Positions 52,877-61,508 of a stretch of DNA of 64,000 bases are shown piece after piece. Position 1 is the stretch's first letter; every line of letters starts with the position of its first letter. Made by a program: the position numbers and the translations under genes. Below the pieces are notes generated by a model that was not told the origin of the DNA, ran no database searches, and was given only the letters and a program-made list of their open reading frames with translations. The DNA is from Marinimicrobium sp. C6131 (GTDB taxonomy: Bacteria; Pseudomonadota; Gammaproteobacteria; Pseudomonadales; Cellvibrionaceae): contig NZ_CP110629.1 in NCBI RefSeq assembly GCF_026153455.1, positions 1,984,001-2,048,000 of the forward strand. Direction: 5' to 3'.

Positions 52877-54226
52877 ATGTCAGCCACTTACTTGCTTTCG
52901 GTCACCGTTGTCAGCATCGGTGTTTTACTGTTTCTGATCATGGCCTTGCGTCTGCAGGCCTTTGTCGCCCTGCTACTGGTCAGCATGGGGGTTGCCATCG
53001 CCGGCGGCGTGCCCCTGCCCGAGGTGGCCGACGTCATCCAGCAGGGCATGGGCGGCACCCTGGGCTATATCGCCATCGTGATCGGGCTGGGCACCATGAT
53101 CGGGGAAATCCTGCAGGTCTCCGGCGGCGCCCAGCAGATTGCCAACACCCTCACCCGCAAAGCCGGCGAAGACAAAGCCCCCTGGGCCCTGATGGCCCTC
53201 GGCCTGATTGTCGCCATTCCGGTCTTTTTCGAGGTGGCGCTGATCCTCTTTATTCCACTGGTCTACAGCCTGGCCAAGCGCACGGGCAAATCCCTGCTGT
53301 TCTACGGCATGCCGCTGGTGGCGGGCATTGCGGTGGCTCACTCGTTCATCCCCCCGACCCCCGGCCCGGTGGCGGTCGCCTCGCTGCTGGGTGCTGACCT
53401 CGGCTGGGTGATTCTGGTGGGCCTGCTGGCGGGCGTTCCCGCCGCGATTCTCGGCGGCATCGTCTTCGGGCGCTTTATCGGCAACCGCATTCACGCCGAA
53501 CTGCCGGACACCGCTCAGGTCCAGATGGACAGTCATCACCAGAGCGACCGCCCGCAGCCGGGCTTCGCCTTGGTAATCAGTATTATTCTGGTGCCCCTGG
53601 CGATGATCCTGCTCAACACCGCCACCAAGACGTGGCTCGGTGAAAGCCACGATGCGGCCCAGGTAATGGCGTTTGTCGGCCACCCCTTCACCGCCCTGCT
53701 GGTCGCCGCCCTGCTCTCCTTCTACTTCCTGGGCACCCGCCTGGGTTTCAGCCGGGACGAAATCCAACGAGTGGCGACCCGCTCCATGGAACCGGTGGGC
53801 ATGATCATCCTGCTGACCGGCGCCGGCGGCGTGTTCGGCAAGGTGCTCATCGCCGCGGGCGTGGGCGATGCGCTGGTGGAAGCCATGACCGCCTCGAACC
53901 TCCCGGTCGTCCTGTTCGCCTTCCTGGTCGCCACCGTCATCCGCGTCTCCCAGGGCTCCGCCACCGTGTCCATGGTCACCAGTGCCGGGTTGGTGGCGCC
54001 TCTGGTCAGCGCCGGTGGTTACTCCGACGGTGTAACGGCCTGCATCGTCATTGCCATTGCCTGCGGCGCCACGGTGCTGTCCCACGTCAATGATTCGGGG
54101 TTCTGGCTGGTGAAGCAGTTTATGGGGCTGACCGAGCGCCAGACCCTGGCTTCCTGGACGGTTCTGGAAACCATCCTCGGGGTGGTTGGCCTGATCGTTG
54201 TGTTGATTTTGAGCACGGTTTTGTAG
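52877..54226 (+). CDS. gntT: GntP family gluconate:H+ symporter
   Basis: Inner-membrane permease of 449 residues with about twelve to fourteen helices. The sequence FIPPTPGPVAVASLLGADLGW and the late VIRVSQGSATVSMVTSAG are typical of GntP-family transporters (gluconate and related sugar acids, including glycerate-type acids in some members). The ribosome site AGGAGA lies upstream of the ATG. In the gntK operon it most likely imports gluconate. Confidence 0.92.
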   Translation: MSATYLLSVTVVSIGVLLFLIMALRLQAFVALLLVSMGVAIAGGVPLPEVADVIQQGMGGTLGYIAIVIGLGTMIGEILQVSGGAQQIANTLTRKAGEDKAPWALMALGLIVAIPVFFEVALILFIPLVYSLAKRTGKSLLFYGMPLVAGIAVAHSFIPPTPGPVAVASLLGADLGWVILVGLLAGVPAAILGGIVFGRFIGNRIHAELPDTAQVQMDSHHQSDRPQPGFALVISIILVPLAMILLNTATKTWLGESHDAAQVMAFVGHPFTALLVAALLSFYFLGTRLGFSRDEIQRVATRSMEPVGMIILLTGAGGVFGKVLIAAGVGDALVEAMTASNLPVVLFAFLVATVIRVSQGSATVSMVTSAGLVAPLVSAGGYSDGVTACIVIAIACGATVLSHVNDSGFWLVKQFMGLTERQTLASWTVLETILGVVGLIVVLILSTVL

Positions 54227-54365
54227 CTTCGCATAGAGTTTTGGGGAGGGTGGAGGGTAGGCCGGTTGGAGACCCGGAGCCGGATCAATGCACACCGTTC
54301 GCCGGTATAGATATTGCAGCTCTTAAAAGGCAATCTGGCCCCATACCGAAGAGAGAGCCCTGTCT

Positions 54366-56117
54366 ATGACCACCGATTTCCTGTCCCTGCCCGAACTGAA
54401 AAACAAACTGGGGGCTCTGCTCAACTACCTCTACCCCAATGCCGACACCGACGCACTGACCCAACAGTGCCTCGACGCCATCGGGCCACGGATCAATCGC
54501 GCCATCGTACCGCCCGAGCAACTCTGGTCCGAACAGGACGCCCTGTTGATCACCTACGGCAACTCCATCCGCACGCCCAACGAAAAACCCCTGGATACAC
54601 TCGAGCAGTTCCTGCACAAACACCTGCAGGACACCTTCAGCGCCGTGCACGTGCTTCCCTTTTTTCCCCACAGCTCCGACGGCGGCTTTGCCGTCATCGA
54701 CTACACCCAGGTCGACGCCGAGCTGGGCGACTGGGACGATATCGAAACCCTGGGGCAGGACTTCAAACTCATGGGCGACCTGGTAATCAACCACGTGTCC
54801 AGTCAGAGCGGCTGGTTCCGCAACTACCAATATGGCAAAGACCCGGGCCGGGATTACTTTGTTGAAGCCAGCCCCCACTACGACCTGTCCATGGTCGTGC
54901 GGCCGCGCACCAGCCCGCTGCTGCGCGCGGTGGAAACCAACGAAGGCGTGAAGCACGTCTGGTGTACGTTCAGTCACGATCAGATAGATGTGGATTTTCG
55001 CAACCCCAGGGTGCTGCTCGAATACCTGAAGATCATCGGGCTTTATCTCGACAAGGGCGTTCAGTGGCTGCGCCTGGATGCCGTGGCCTTTCTGTGGAAG
55101 GAGATCGGAACCCCCTGTATTCATTTGCCCCAGACCCACGAAGTCATCAAGCTGTTGCGACTGTTGATGGAATACAAAAATGCCCACGCCATTCTGATCA
55201 GCGAGACCAACGTGCCCAACCGGGAAAACCTGACCTACTTCGGCAACAGCAACGAAGCGCACATGATCTACAACTTCAGCTTGCCACCGCTGGTGATTCA
55301 CGCGCTGCTGTCCGGCAACGGCCAGTACCTGAAAGGCTGGTTGATGAGCATGCCGCCCTCGCCGGTGGGCTGTGCCTATCTGAATTTTACCGCCTCCCAC
55401 GACGGCATCGGTTTGCGTCCGGCGGAAGGCTTGTTGTCCGACGAAGAGCTGGAGACCTTCCTGAAGACGCTGCAGTCCTTTGGCGGTCGCATTTCCAGCC
55501 GCACCGGACTCGATGGCGAGAGCAAGCCCTACGAAGCGAATATCAGCCTGTTCGACGCCTTCAAGGGCACCTACCAGGGCACCGATCGCTGGCAGGAGGC
55601 GCGCCTGCTGTGTTCGCAGATCATCATGTTGGCCCTGGAGGGTATACCGGCGTTCTATATTCACACCCTGTTTGCGACGCCCAATGATCTGGACAAACTG
55701 GAAGCCACCCAGCACAACCGCTCCATCAACCGGACCAACTGGCACAAGGGCGAGCTCGAAGCGCTGCTCGCCGACCCGGAAACGCCTCAACACCGAATCT
55801 TCAACGCGCTGCAGCGACTGATCCGGATTCGCTGTGCGCAGCCGGCGTTTCATCCGAACGCGACCCAGTTCACCCTGCATTTGCAGCCGGAGGTATTTGG
55901 CTTCTGGCGGCAGAGCCTGCGCCGGACGCAGAGTATTTTCTGCCTGAATAATCTGAGTGATCGGCCGCAGGAAATCAGCCTGACCAATATCAATCTGATC
56001 AGTACCGAGCATTGGCGGGATTTGATCAGTGGGGAGGCGGTGACGGATCTTTACGGGACTTTGACCCTGGCGCCTTATCAGTGTGTCTGGTTGACGAATT
56101 ATGAGAAGAAAATTTGA
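54366..56117 (+). CDS. GH13_18 sugar phosphorylase, probable glucosylglycerate phosphorylase
   Basis: Enzyme of 583 residues in the sucrose-phosphorylase group of GH13. It begins LITYGNSIRTPNEKPL and continues VHVLPFFPHSSDGGFAVIDY. The nucleophile Asp is in WLRLDAVAFLWKEIG, the acid/base Glu in AILISETNVP, and the third acid in FTASHDGIG. The nearby glucosylglycerate synthesis genes and the lack of sucrose genes favour 2-O-alpha-D-glucosylglycerate as substrate: with phosphate it yields glucose 1-phosphate and D-glycerate. Sucrose or sucrose 6-phosphate phosphorylase are alternatives. Convergent with the synthesis operon. A 679-codon frame on the opposite strand is a shadow of it. Confidence 0.87.
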   Translation: MTTDFLSLPELKNKLGALLNYLYPNADTDALTQQCLDAIGPRINRAIVPPEQLWSEQDALLITYGNSIRTPNEKPLDTLEQFLHKHLQDTFSAVHVLPFFPHSSDGGFAVIDYTQVDAELGDWDDIETLGQDFKLMGDLVINHVSSQSGWFRNYQYGKDPGRDYFVEASPHYDLSMVVRPRTSPLLRAVETNEGVKHVWCTFSHDQIDVDFRNPRVLLEYLKIIGLYLDKGVQWLRLDAVAFLWKEIGTPCIHLPQTHEVIKLLRLLMEYKNAHAILISETNVPNRENLTYFGNSNEAHMIYNFSLPPLVIHALLSGNGQYLKGWLMSMPPSPVGCAYLNFTASHDGIGLRPAEGLLSDEELETFLKTLQSFGGRISSRTGLDGESKPYEANISLFDAFKGTYQGTDRWQEARLLCSQIIMLALEGIPAFYIHTLFATPNDLDKLEATQHNRSINRTNWHKGELEALLADPETPQHRIFNALQRLIRIRCAQPAFHPNATQFTLHLQPEVFGFWRQSLRRTQSIFCLNNLSDRPQEISLTNINLISTEHWRDLISGEAVTDLYGTLTLAPYQCVWLTNYEKKI

Positions 56118-56134
56118 AGTATCGTTTGTGGTGG

Positions 56135-56223
56135 GTGACGGCGGATGCGCCTTCGGCTTATCCGCCCTACGCGGACTGCCGTGGTATGCGTAGGGTGGAG
56201 AAGCGCGCAGCGCGTCATCCACC
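56135..56223. repeat. REP-like element, copy E (hybrid)
   Basis: The left end GTGACGGCGGATGCGCCTTC continues CGGCTTATCCGCCCTACGC, as in copies A and G. The right end, GCGTAGGGTGGAG and GCGCGTCATCCACC, matches copy D. It sits between two converging genes. Confidence 0.8.
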
Positions 56224-56248
56224 ATTACACAAGCCCAGCGAAATCCTG

Positions 56249-57460
56249 TTACCCCCGATCCTGCGCCACCGCCTCCAACAATTGATCGTACACATCCGGC
56301 ACGGCGCTTAACACGCGCGACCAATTGGCCATAAACGGCCGCTCGGTGGGGTCATTCAGAAACTGCTCCCCCGCCCGCATGATGCACTTGGTAAACAGCT
56401 CCACAGTATTCTCCTCCTGATTGCGGTCCAGGGTCATGCCATTAATGACCGCATCGTTGTGATACCGATCAATCAGGTCGAGCGCGAGGCGATAGTAACT
56501 CGCTTTGATGGTGCGAAAGGCTTCCGGGGTGAAGACGGTACCTTTGATCGCCAGCTTTCGAAATAGCGACTTGGAAATGTCCGTGCTCATTTTCGACAGC
56601 CCGCCCTCCGGGTTGTCTTTGGACAGATCCTGATGTTTGTGATCGTAGGCATCGGCAATATCCACCTGGCAGACGCGCTCATCGGAGTAGCGACGGTTCA
56701 CTTCCGAGAGCACACCAATTTCCAGCCCCCAATCGCTGGGAATCCGGATGGAACTCACCACATCCATGATCATGGAAAATTCCCCCGCCAGGGGATAGCG
56801 AAAGCTGTCGATAAAGTCCAGGTAATCGTCATGCCCGAACACTTTTTCCAGTGCCCGCACCAGCGGCGATACCAACAGACGACTGACGCGACCGTTGAGT
56901 TTGCCGTTGGCCGCTCGATAGTAATAGCCCTTGCAGAACGCGTAGTTGAACGTGGGATGGACCACCGGATAAAACAGCTTGGCAACGATATCCCGCTTGT
57001 AGGTAAGAATATCGCAATCGTGCAGCGCGACGGCTTTAGCCCGCCCCTGAGCCAGCGCATAGCCCAGGCAATACCAGACATTGCGCCCCTTCCCCAACTC
57101 GTTGGGCGCCAAGCCATATTCGTCCAGCACTTTGTCAATGGCCTTCAGACGCGGCCCGTCGTTCCAGAGGATGTGGTGGCGCTGAGGCAGACGGGAGAAA
57201 AACGTCTTGGCGTGCTCGAACTCTTCTTCGGTGGCACGATCAAGCCCGATGATGATCTCATCCAGATAAGTAACCTGACTCAACTCCTGAATGATGTTTT
57301 CCAACGCCGGCCCCTGCAACTCGGAATAAAGGCAAGGTAACACCAGACACATGGGCTTTTTCTCCGCCCACTCATTCAGTTCCGCTTCCATCGCCTCCAG
57401 AGGGCGATCCCCCAGATTGTGCAGAGTGGCAATGCGCCCGTTCTGGAAAAAATCACTCAT
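56249..57460 (-). CDS. gpgS: Glucosyl-3-phosphoglycerate synthase (GT81)
   Basis: Retaining glycosyltransferase of 403 residues that joins glucose from an NDP-glucose donor to 3-phosphoglycerate. The GT-A features are LPCLYSELQGPALENII near the N-terminus, GKGRNVWYCLGYALAQG, and the metal-binding AVALHDCDILTY. GEFSMIMDVV and GLEIGVLSEV follow. The C-terminal helical part (SLFRKLAIKGTVFTPEAFRTIKASY) is typical of GpgS. Mannosylglycerate synthase is the nearest alternative. It is last in an operon after the phosphatase, 26 nt away, with a GAGGA site. Confidence 0.85.
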   Translation of the reverse strand: MSDFFQNGRIATLHNLGDRPLEAMEAELNEWAEKKPMCLVLPCLYSELQGPALENIIQELSQVTYLDEIIIGLDRATEEEFEHAKTFFSRLPQRHHILWNDGPRLKAIDKVLDEYGLAPNELGKGRNVWYCLGYALAQGRAKAVALHDCDILTYKRDIVAKLFYPVVHPTFNYAFCKGYYYRAANGKLNGRVSRLLVSPLVRALEKVFGHDDYLDFIDSFRYPLAGEFSMIMDVVSSIRIPSDWGLEIGVLSEVNRRYSDERVCQVDIADAYDHKHQDLSKDNPEGGLSKMSTDISKSLFRKLAIKGTVFTPEAFRTIKASYYRLALDLIDRYHNDAVINGMTLDRNQEENTVELFTKCIMRAGEQFLNDPTERPFMANWSRVLSAVPDVYDQLLEAVAQDRG

Positions 57461-57486
57461 GGGTTCATCCTCATCAATGCGATCGC

Positions 57487-58305
57487 CTATCGGTCGATCA
57501 GGGTAAGAACGGCGGTATTCCAGCCCGCCGCGCCCTCTTCGGGTGCAACAAAGGCCCGTTTTAGTGCAGGGTCCTTCAGGCGTGAACCATCACTGTGCGG
57601 AATGATGGCCGGTGCATCCACAGCGTTAAGCATGTCCAGATCGTTGGGGCTGTCCCCCAGGGCAATACTGAACGGCACTGCGCCGAAGTGGTGCTCATAG
57701 CACTTTTGCAAGTACCGTACCGCATCGCCTTTATCGCACTGCCCCATGACGTGATAGAAACGCCCGCCCTTGACCACGCGCAGTTTGTGGCGGGTCAGTC
57801 GCTCCGTAAACGCTTCCAGAGCCTCTGGTGTATCGCGCCACACAATAGGCTCCGAGGCTTTGCGCAGGCTGGCCAGGTGAGCCGCCTCCAACGTCAGGCC
57901 CGTGTGCTGGGCGATGTCGTCATCCGTCATCCAGGCAAAACCGGTAAACCGGTAGTCGGTTTTCACGTCGTTGAGCAGCGTCAGAATCTGCTCGCGGGGC
58001 AAGCCCCGGTATTCGTAATGGTAACCGCCGCTGATCGACCTCGGATCGGCGGAAACCCCCAGAGCCTCCAGCAAGTCCTCCGGAATCAGCAACAGGCTGC
58101 CGTTCTCGCAGACCAGAGGATCGGTGTTGCCCAGCGCACGGCGCAGCTCGAGCATTTCCACATCGGTTTTGCTGGACACCAGGATCAGGGGGATCCGTCG
58201 CTTTTTCAGCGCGGCCAGGGCCGGCTTCGCCGCCGACCAATCGTAGTCATCGTGATTGAGCAAGGTTCCATCAAGATCGGTGAATACCACCATGGGTGTG
58301 TTCAT
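57487..58305 (-). CDS. Glucosyl-/mannosyl-3-phosphoglycerate phosphatase (HAD family)
   Basis: HAD-superfamily phosphatase (Cof-like IIB cap) of 272 residues. The nucleophile motif is VVFTDLDGTLLNHDDYDW at the N-terminus, then LILVSSKTDVEM (motif II), and IALGDSPNDLDMLNAVD (motif IV). These are MpgP/YedP features; given the partner GpgS, it should strip the phosphate from glucosyl-3-phosphoglycerate to release glucosylglycerate. It overlaps the glycerate kinase gene by 4 nt (ATGA). Confidence 0.88.
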   Translation of the reverse strand: MNTPMVVFTDLDGTLLNHDDYDWSAAKPALAALKKRRIPLILVSSKTDVEMLELRRALGNTDPLVCENGSLLLIPEDLLEALGVSADPRSISGGYHYEYRGLPREQILTLLNDVKTDYRFTGFAWMTDDDIAQHTGLTLEAAHLASLRKASEPIVWRDTPEALEAFTERLTRHKLRVVKGGRFYHVMGQCDKGDAVRYLQKCYEHHFGAVPFSIALGDSPNDLDMLNAVDAPAIIPHSDGSRLKDPALKRAFVAPEEGAAGWNTAVLTLIDR

Positions 58306-59273
58306 AACGTAGTCGCTCCGGAAACGGTGATCCGCTCAACGCGGTGGTTGGTATCCAGCGCCAACACCAGATCGGCCCGCGCCGGCATTTCACGTAAAAT
58401 CCAGCGGGTCAGCCGCTCATAGTGGTCGATAAAGCGCTGTAGCATCCGCGGGCTCATCAGGTGAGCCCCCGTGCGCCCCTCCTCGTCAAGCTGCTCTTTC
58501 AGGGCCGCCTCCTGCTCGGAGCGCCACTGGAACACTTGCTCGAAGGACGGCGCCCGCAGGAGAATCAGATGATCGAGGCGGGCAAACAGGCGTTGATAGC
58601 CCCGCAGCTGTTCATTGACATAGCGGCGCCAGCGCCCGTCGGGGTCTTCCTCCCGCTCCAGCGCATTGAGCGCGGGCTCCAGGGCCACTTCGTCCTGAGG
58701 TCGGGCACCGACGCACCAGCCTTCAAAAATGATCAGATGAGGACGTCCCTGCCAGAAATCACCTTCAGCGCGGCGATCATCCTGCGCCTTGTCGAAACGG
58801 GGCAGCATCACCCGGGTATCAGCGTCGGCCTGTATCAGCGCCCGCAGCAAGGCCTCTCCCATGGCAATGTCATGAGTTCCGGGTACCCCTCGGGTCGCCA
58901 ACAGTGGGTGCACCTGCGTTGCCAGGCGCTGGCGCTCCGCCCGTGTCAGGTACAGGTCATCAATGGACAGCCGGCAGACCCGGAAGCCTCGCAGCTCCAG
59001 GAGGTGCGCTATCACCTCCGCCGCGGTGGACTTGCCCGTACCCTGGGCGCCGTTTATGCCTAACACCAGGGGGTCAGAGAGCGTGGGCAGGCAGCGCGCC
59101 AGACGCTCCGCCAGGGGGCTATACAGGCGAGCGAGATAGCCCGCCAGGGCTTCGGTAACACGGAGATGCCGGGAAAGCAATGGGATGTCGGCCGGGGCTT
59201 CTCGCCCCCTGACGCCCCACCGCTCCAGCAGAGCCGCCGGCCAAAGTGCTGTGGTTTCCTCCAATTCAATCAT
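58302..59273 (-). CDS. D-glycerate kinase, P-loop (GLYK-like) family
   Basis: P-loop kinase of 323 residues. Walker A is VLGINGAQGTGKSTAAEVI, followed by LSIDDLYLTRAERQRLATQVHPLLATRGVPGTHD, the typical signature of plant-type glycerate kinases and their bacterial YggC-like relatives. HLIIFEGWCVGARPQ is the second acidic site. It would phosphorylate D-glycerate released by the phosphorylase, returning it to glycolysis or to GpgS. First gene of the operon, with AAGGA upstream, divergent from the GbsR-type regulator. Confidence 0.86.
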   Translation of the reverse strand: MIELEETTALWPAALLERWGVRGREAPADIPLLSRHLRVTEALAGYLARLYSPLAERLARCLPTLSDPLVLGINGAQGTGKSTAAEVIAHLLELRGFRVCRLSIDDLYLTRAERQRLATQVHPLLATRGVPGTHDIAMGEALLRALIQADADTRVMLPRFDKAQDDRRAEGDFWQGRPHLIIFEGWCVGARPQDEVALEPALNALEREEDPDGRWRRYVNEQLRGYQRLFARLDHLILLRAPSFEQVFQWRSEQEAALKEQLDEEGRTGAHLMSPRMLQRFIDHYERLTRWILREMPARADLVLALDTNHRVERITVSGATTL

Positions 59274-59371
59274 GACGCAATCCTTCTGGTTAACTCGAGC
59301 CCCACACCTGGGACCTTATAAGCATAGCAGTGCAGGATTTGGGCCACCGGACACTTGACGACTACCACCTG

Positions 59372-59398
59372 TTACTGTAATTTCAGTAATTACTGAAA
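59372..59398. promoter_or_regulatory. Palindromic operator between glycerate kinase and the GbsR-type gene
   Basis: TTTCAGTAATTACTGAAA (59381-59398) is a perfect 18-bp palindrome, and TTACTGTAA (59372-59380) adds a third 9-nt unit of the same type directly in front. It lies 20 nt before the regulator start codon, so it is probably that regulator's own binding site. Confidence 0.7.
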
Positions 59399-59417
59399 CT
59401 TGTGGAGTACCCCGTTC

Positions 59418-59963
59418 GTGTCAGACCAACTTACCCCCATGATTCAATCCTGCGTGCTACATTTTGGCGAGATGGGCAGCCGCTGGGGCATTAACCGCAC
59501 CGTGGGGCAGATGTACGCGTTGCTGGTGTTGAGTGAAGAACCGCTGTGCGCGGAACAGATTGCCCAGGCACTCGGGTTTTCACGCTCCAATGTAAGCATG
59601 GGTCTGAAGGAATTACAGTCCTGGGAGCTGGTGCGCCTGCAGCACATTCCCGGCGAGCGGAAAGAGTTTTTCTCTGCCCCGGATGATGTCTGGGAGATTG
59701 CCAAAACACTGATTGAGCAACGGCGCAAACGGGAAATTGACCCGACCCTGTCGACCCTGCGGGGCCTGCTGCTGGAGCAGCCGGCCAACCGCCAGGAGGA
59801 GTACGCTCAGGCGCGCATGCGGGAGATGCACGAACTGATCGAGATGCTGACCCAGTGGACCACGGAAATTCAGCGGCTCAACCAGAGCAACCTGAAGAGC
59901 CTGTTAAAGCTCGGCGGGAGTCTCGGCAAAGTGTTGGATATGAAGGATCGGTTTTTGAAGTAG
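59418..59963 (+). CDS. GbsR/MarR family transcriptional regulator
   Basis: Winged-helix regulator of 181 residues from the GTG at 59418, with GGAG ten bases upstream; a TTG at 59400 would run into the operator. The wHTH is SEEPLCAEQIAQALGFSRSNVSMGLKELQSWELV, with the wing IPGERKEFF. A helical dimerisation tail follows (EMHELIEMLTQWTTEIQRL). GbsR proteins in Bacillus respond to choline for osmoprotectant synthesis. Here it lies between the glucosylglycerate operon (divergent) and cydAB (same strand), so either could be the target; a partnership with cydAB is common in related bacteria as far as I recall. Confidence 0.85.
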   Translation: MSDQLTPMIQSCVLHFGEMGSRWGINRTVGQMYALLVLSEEPLCAEQIAQALGFSRSNVSMGLKELQSWELVRLQHIPGERKEFFSAPDDVWEIAKTLIEQRRKREIDPTLSTLRGLLLEQPANRQEEYAQARMREMHELIEMLTQWTTEIQRLNQSNLKSLLKLGGSLGKVLDMKDRFLK

Positions 59964-59989
59964 AGGCGCTTGCATCGACGTATCGTTTC

Positions 59990-60115
59990 GTGACGGCGGA
60001 TGCGCTGCGCTCCGATGCGTCGGACCGATCCGCCCGACGCGGATTTATACCGCTGCGCTCGGCCGTAGGGCGGATCGGTCCGACGCATCGGAGCCAAAGG
60101 CGCATCCGCCGTCAC
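59990..60115. repeat. REP-like element, copy F: 126-nt long inverted repeat before cydA
   Basis: The most complete copy. The left arm GTGACGGCGGATGCGC..GCTCCGATGCG continues TCGGACCGATCCGCCC. The right arm is its inverted copy with a 2-nt difference in a small bulge, and the centre carries TTTATACCGCTGCGC. It ends 22 nt before cydA and should fold into a hairpin of more than 40 bp in DNA or RNA. Confidence 0.9.
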
Positions 60116-60137
60116 CTGAACTAACGAGGTACCAACA

Positions 60138-61508
60138 ATGGAAACCCTGTTGTTATCGCGCATCCAGTTCGCCGCGAATATCAGTTTCCACATTCTGTTC
60201 CCCACCATCACCATCGCTCTGGCGTGGTTTCTGTTCTATTTCCGGGTTCAGCACAACCGCACCGGTGACGAAGTGTGGATGCGCGCCTACCGCTTCTGGG
60301 TGAAGGTGTTTGCGCTGAGCTTTGCCCTCGGCGTGGTCAGCGGTATCACCATGTCCTTTCAGTTCGGCACCAACTGGCCGGGTTTCATGGAAACCGTGGG
60401 CAATATCGCCGGACCACTGCTCGGCTATGAAGTGCTGACCGCCTTTTTCATGGAAGCCACCTTCCTGGGCATCATGCTGTTCGGCATCAACCGGGTCTCC
60501 AACCGGGTACACACCATCGCCACTTTTCTGGTCGCCGTCGGTACCAGCCTGTCCGCCTTCTGGATTCTGTCCCTCAACTCCTGGATGCACACGCCCACCG
60601 GTTTTGAAATGCGCGATGGGGTGGCCTTTCCGGTGGACTGGTGGGCCATCATCTTCAACCCGTCCATGCCCTACCGACTGGCGCACATGCTGGTCGCATC
60701 CGGGCTGACTGCGGCCTTTTTGGTGGCGGGCCTCTCGGCTTACCGGCTACTCAAGGGCGATCACAAACCGGCTCCGCGCCTGGCCCTGAAAACCGGCGTG
60801 TATGCCGCCGCGCTCCTGATCCCGCTGCAGATCCTGCTGGGCGATCTGCACGGATTGAACACCCTGAAACATCAGCCCGCCAAAGTGGCGGCCATGGAAG
60901 GTCTGTGGGAAACCACGGAAGGGGCGCCTCTGGTACTCTTTGGACTCCCCGATGAAGACCAGAAGCGCAATCACTTTGCTCTGGAGATTCCCGGCGGAGC
61001 CAGCTTCATTCTCACCCACGACTGGCAGGGTAAGGTGCAGGGGTTGAACGAATTCACCGATGAACACCCGCCCGTCGCGCCCGTATTCTGGGGCTTTCGT
61101 ATCATGGTGGGCCTGGGCTTTCTGATGCTCGCCGTCTCCTGGCTCGGCGCCTGGCAACTCTGGCGGCGATCGTCGGTCCCGCCCTGGATGCTCAAGGTAT
61201 TCGTGGCCATGACCTTCTCGGGCTGGGTCGCCACCCTCGCCGGTTGGTATGTCACCGAGATTGGCCGCCAGCCCTGGCTTGTGACCGGCGTGTTGAGTAC
61301 CAGCGAGGCCGTAACGGCGGTTTCCGGGGGCAATGTGGCACTGTCGCTCGCCATCTACCTGACCCTGTATGCGGGCCTTCTGATTGCCTACATAAGCGCC
61401 CTGTTCCTGATTGCCCGCAAGGCGGTACTGGTCGACCGCGACGAAGAGGTCAACACCCTGCAGGATCAATACAACCCGATGATCCGCAATGAAGGAGGTG
61501 CCCTGTGA
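60138..61508 (+). CDS. cydA: Cytochrome bd ubiquinol oxidase subunit I (CIO type)
   Basis: Quinol oxidase subunit of 456 residues in the inner membrane that carries haems b558, b595 and d. The haem ligand His18 is in IQFAANISFHILFP; YRLAHMLVAS and GWYVTEIGRQPW hold further conserved sites. The Q-loop is short, so it belongs to the CioA or cyanide-insensitive branch rather than the E. coli long-loop CydA. The ribosome site GAGGT precedes the ATG. It is preceded by a GbsR-type regulator and a REP hairpin, and shares one base with cydB. Confidence 0.94.
   Translation: METLLLSRIQFAANISFHILFPTITIALAWFLFYFRVQHNRTGDEVWMRAYRFWVKVFALSFALGVVSGITMSFQFGTNWPGFMETVGNIAGPLLGYEVLTAFFMEATFLGIMLFGINRVSNRVHTIATFLVAVGTSLSAFWILSLNSWMHTPTGFEMRDGVAFPVDWWAIIFNPSMPYRLAHMLVASGLTAAFLVAGLSAYRLLKGDHKPAPRLALKTGVYAAALLIPLQILLGDLHGLNTLKHQPAKVAAMEGLWETTEGAPLVLFGLPDEDQKRNHFALEIPGGASFILTHDWQGKVQGLNEFTDEHPPVAPVFWGFRIMVGLGFLMLAVSWLGAWQLWRRSSVPPWMLKVFVAMTFSGWVATLAGWYVTEIGRQPWLVTGVLSTSEAVTAVSGGNVALSLAIYLTLYAGLLIAYISALFLIARKAVLVDRDEEVNTLQDQYNPMIRNEGGAL

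Noticed and set aside
52973..54295. 440-codon frame on the minus strand
   Set aside because: Shadow of the GntP permease; rich in Gly, His, Gln and Asp with no hydrophobic pattern.
54285..56324. 679-codon frame on the minus strand
   Set aside because: It is the shadow of the plus-strand GH13 phosphorylase, whose catalytic motifs are all present; the minus frame has no recognisable domains and runs into a REP-like element.
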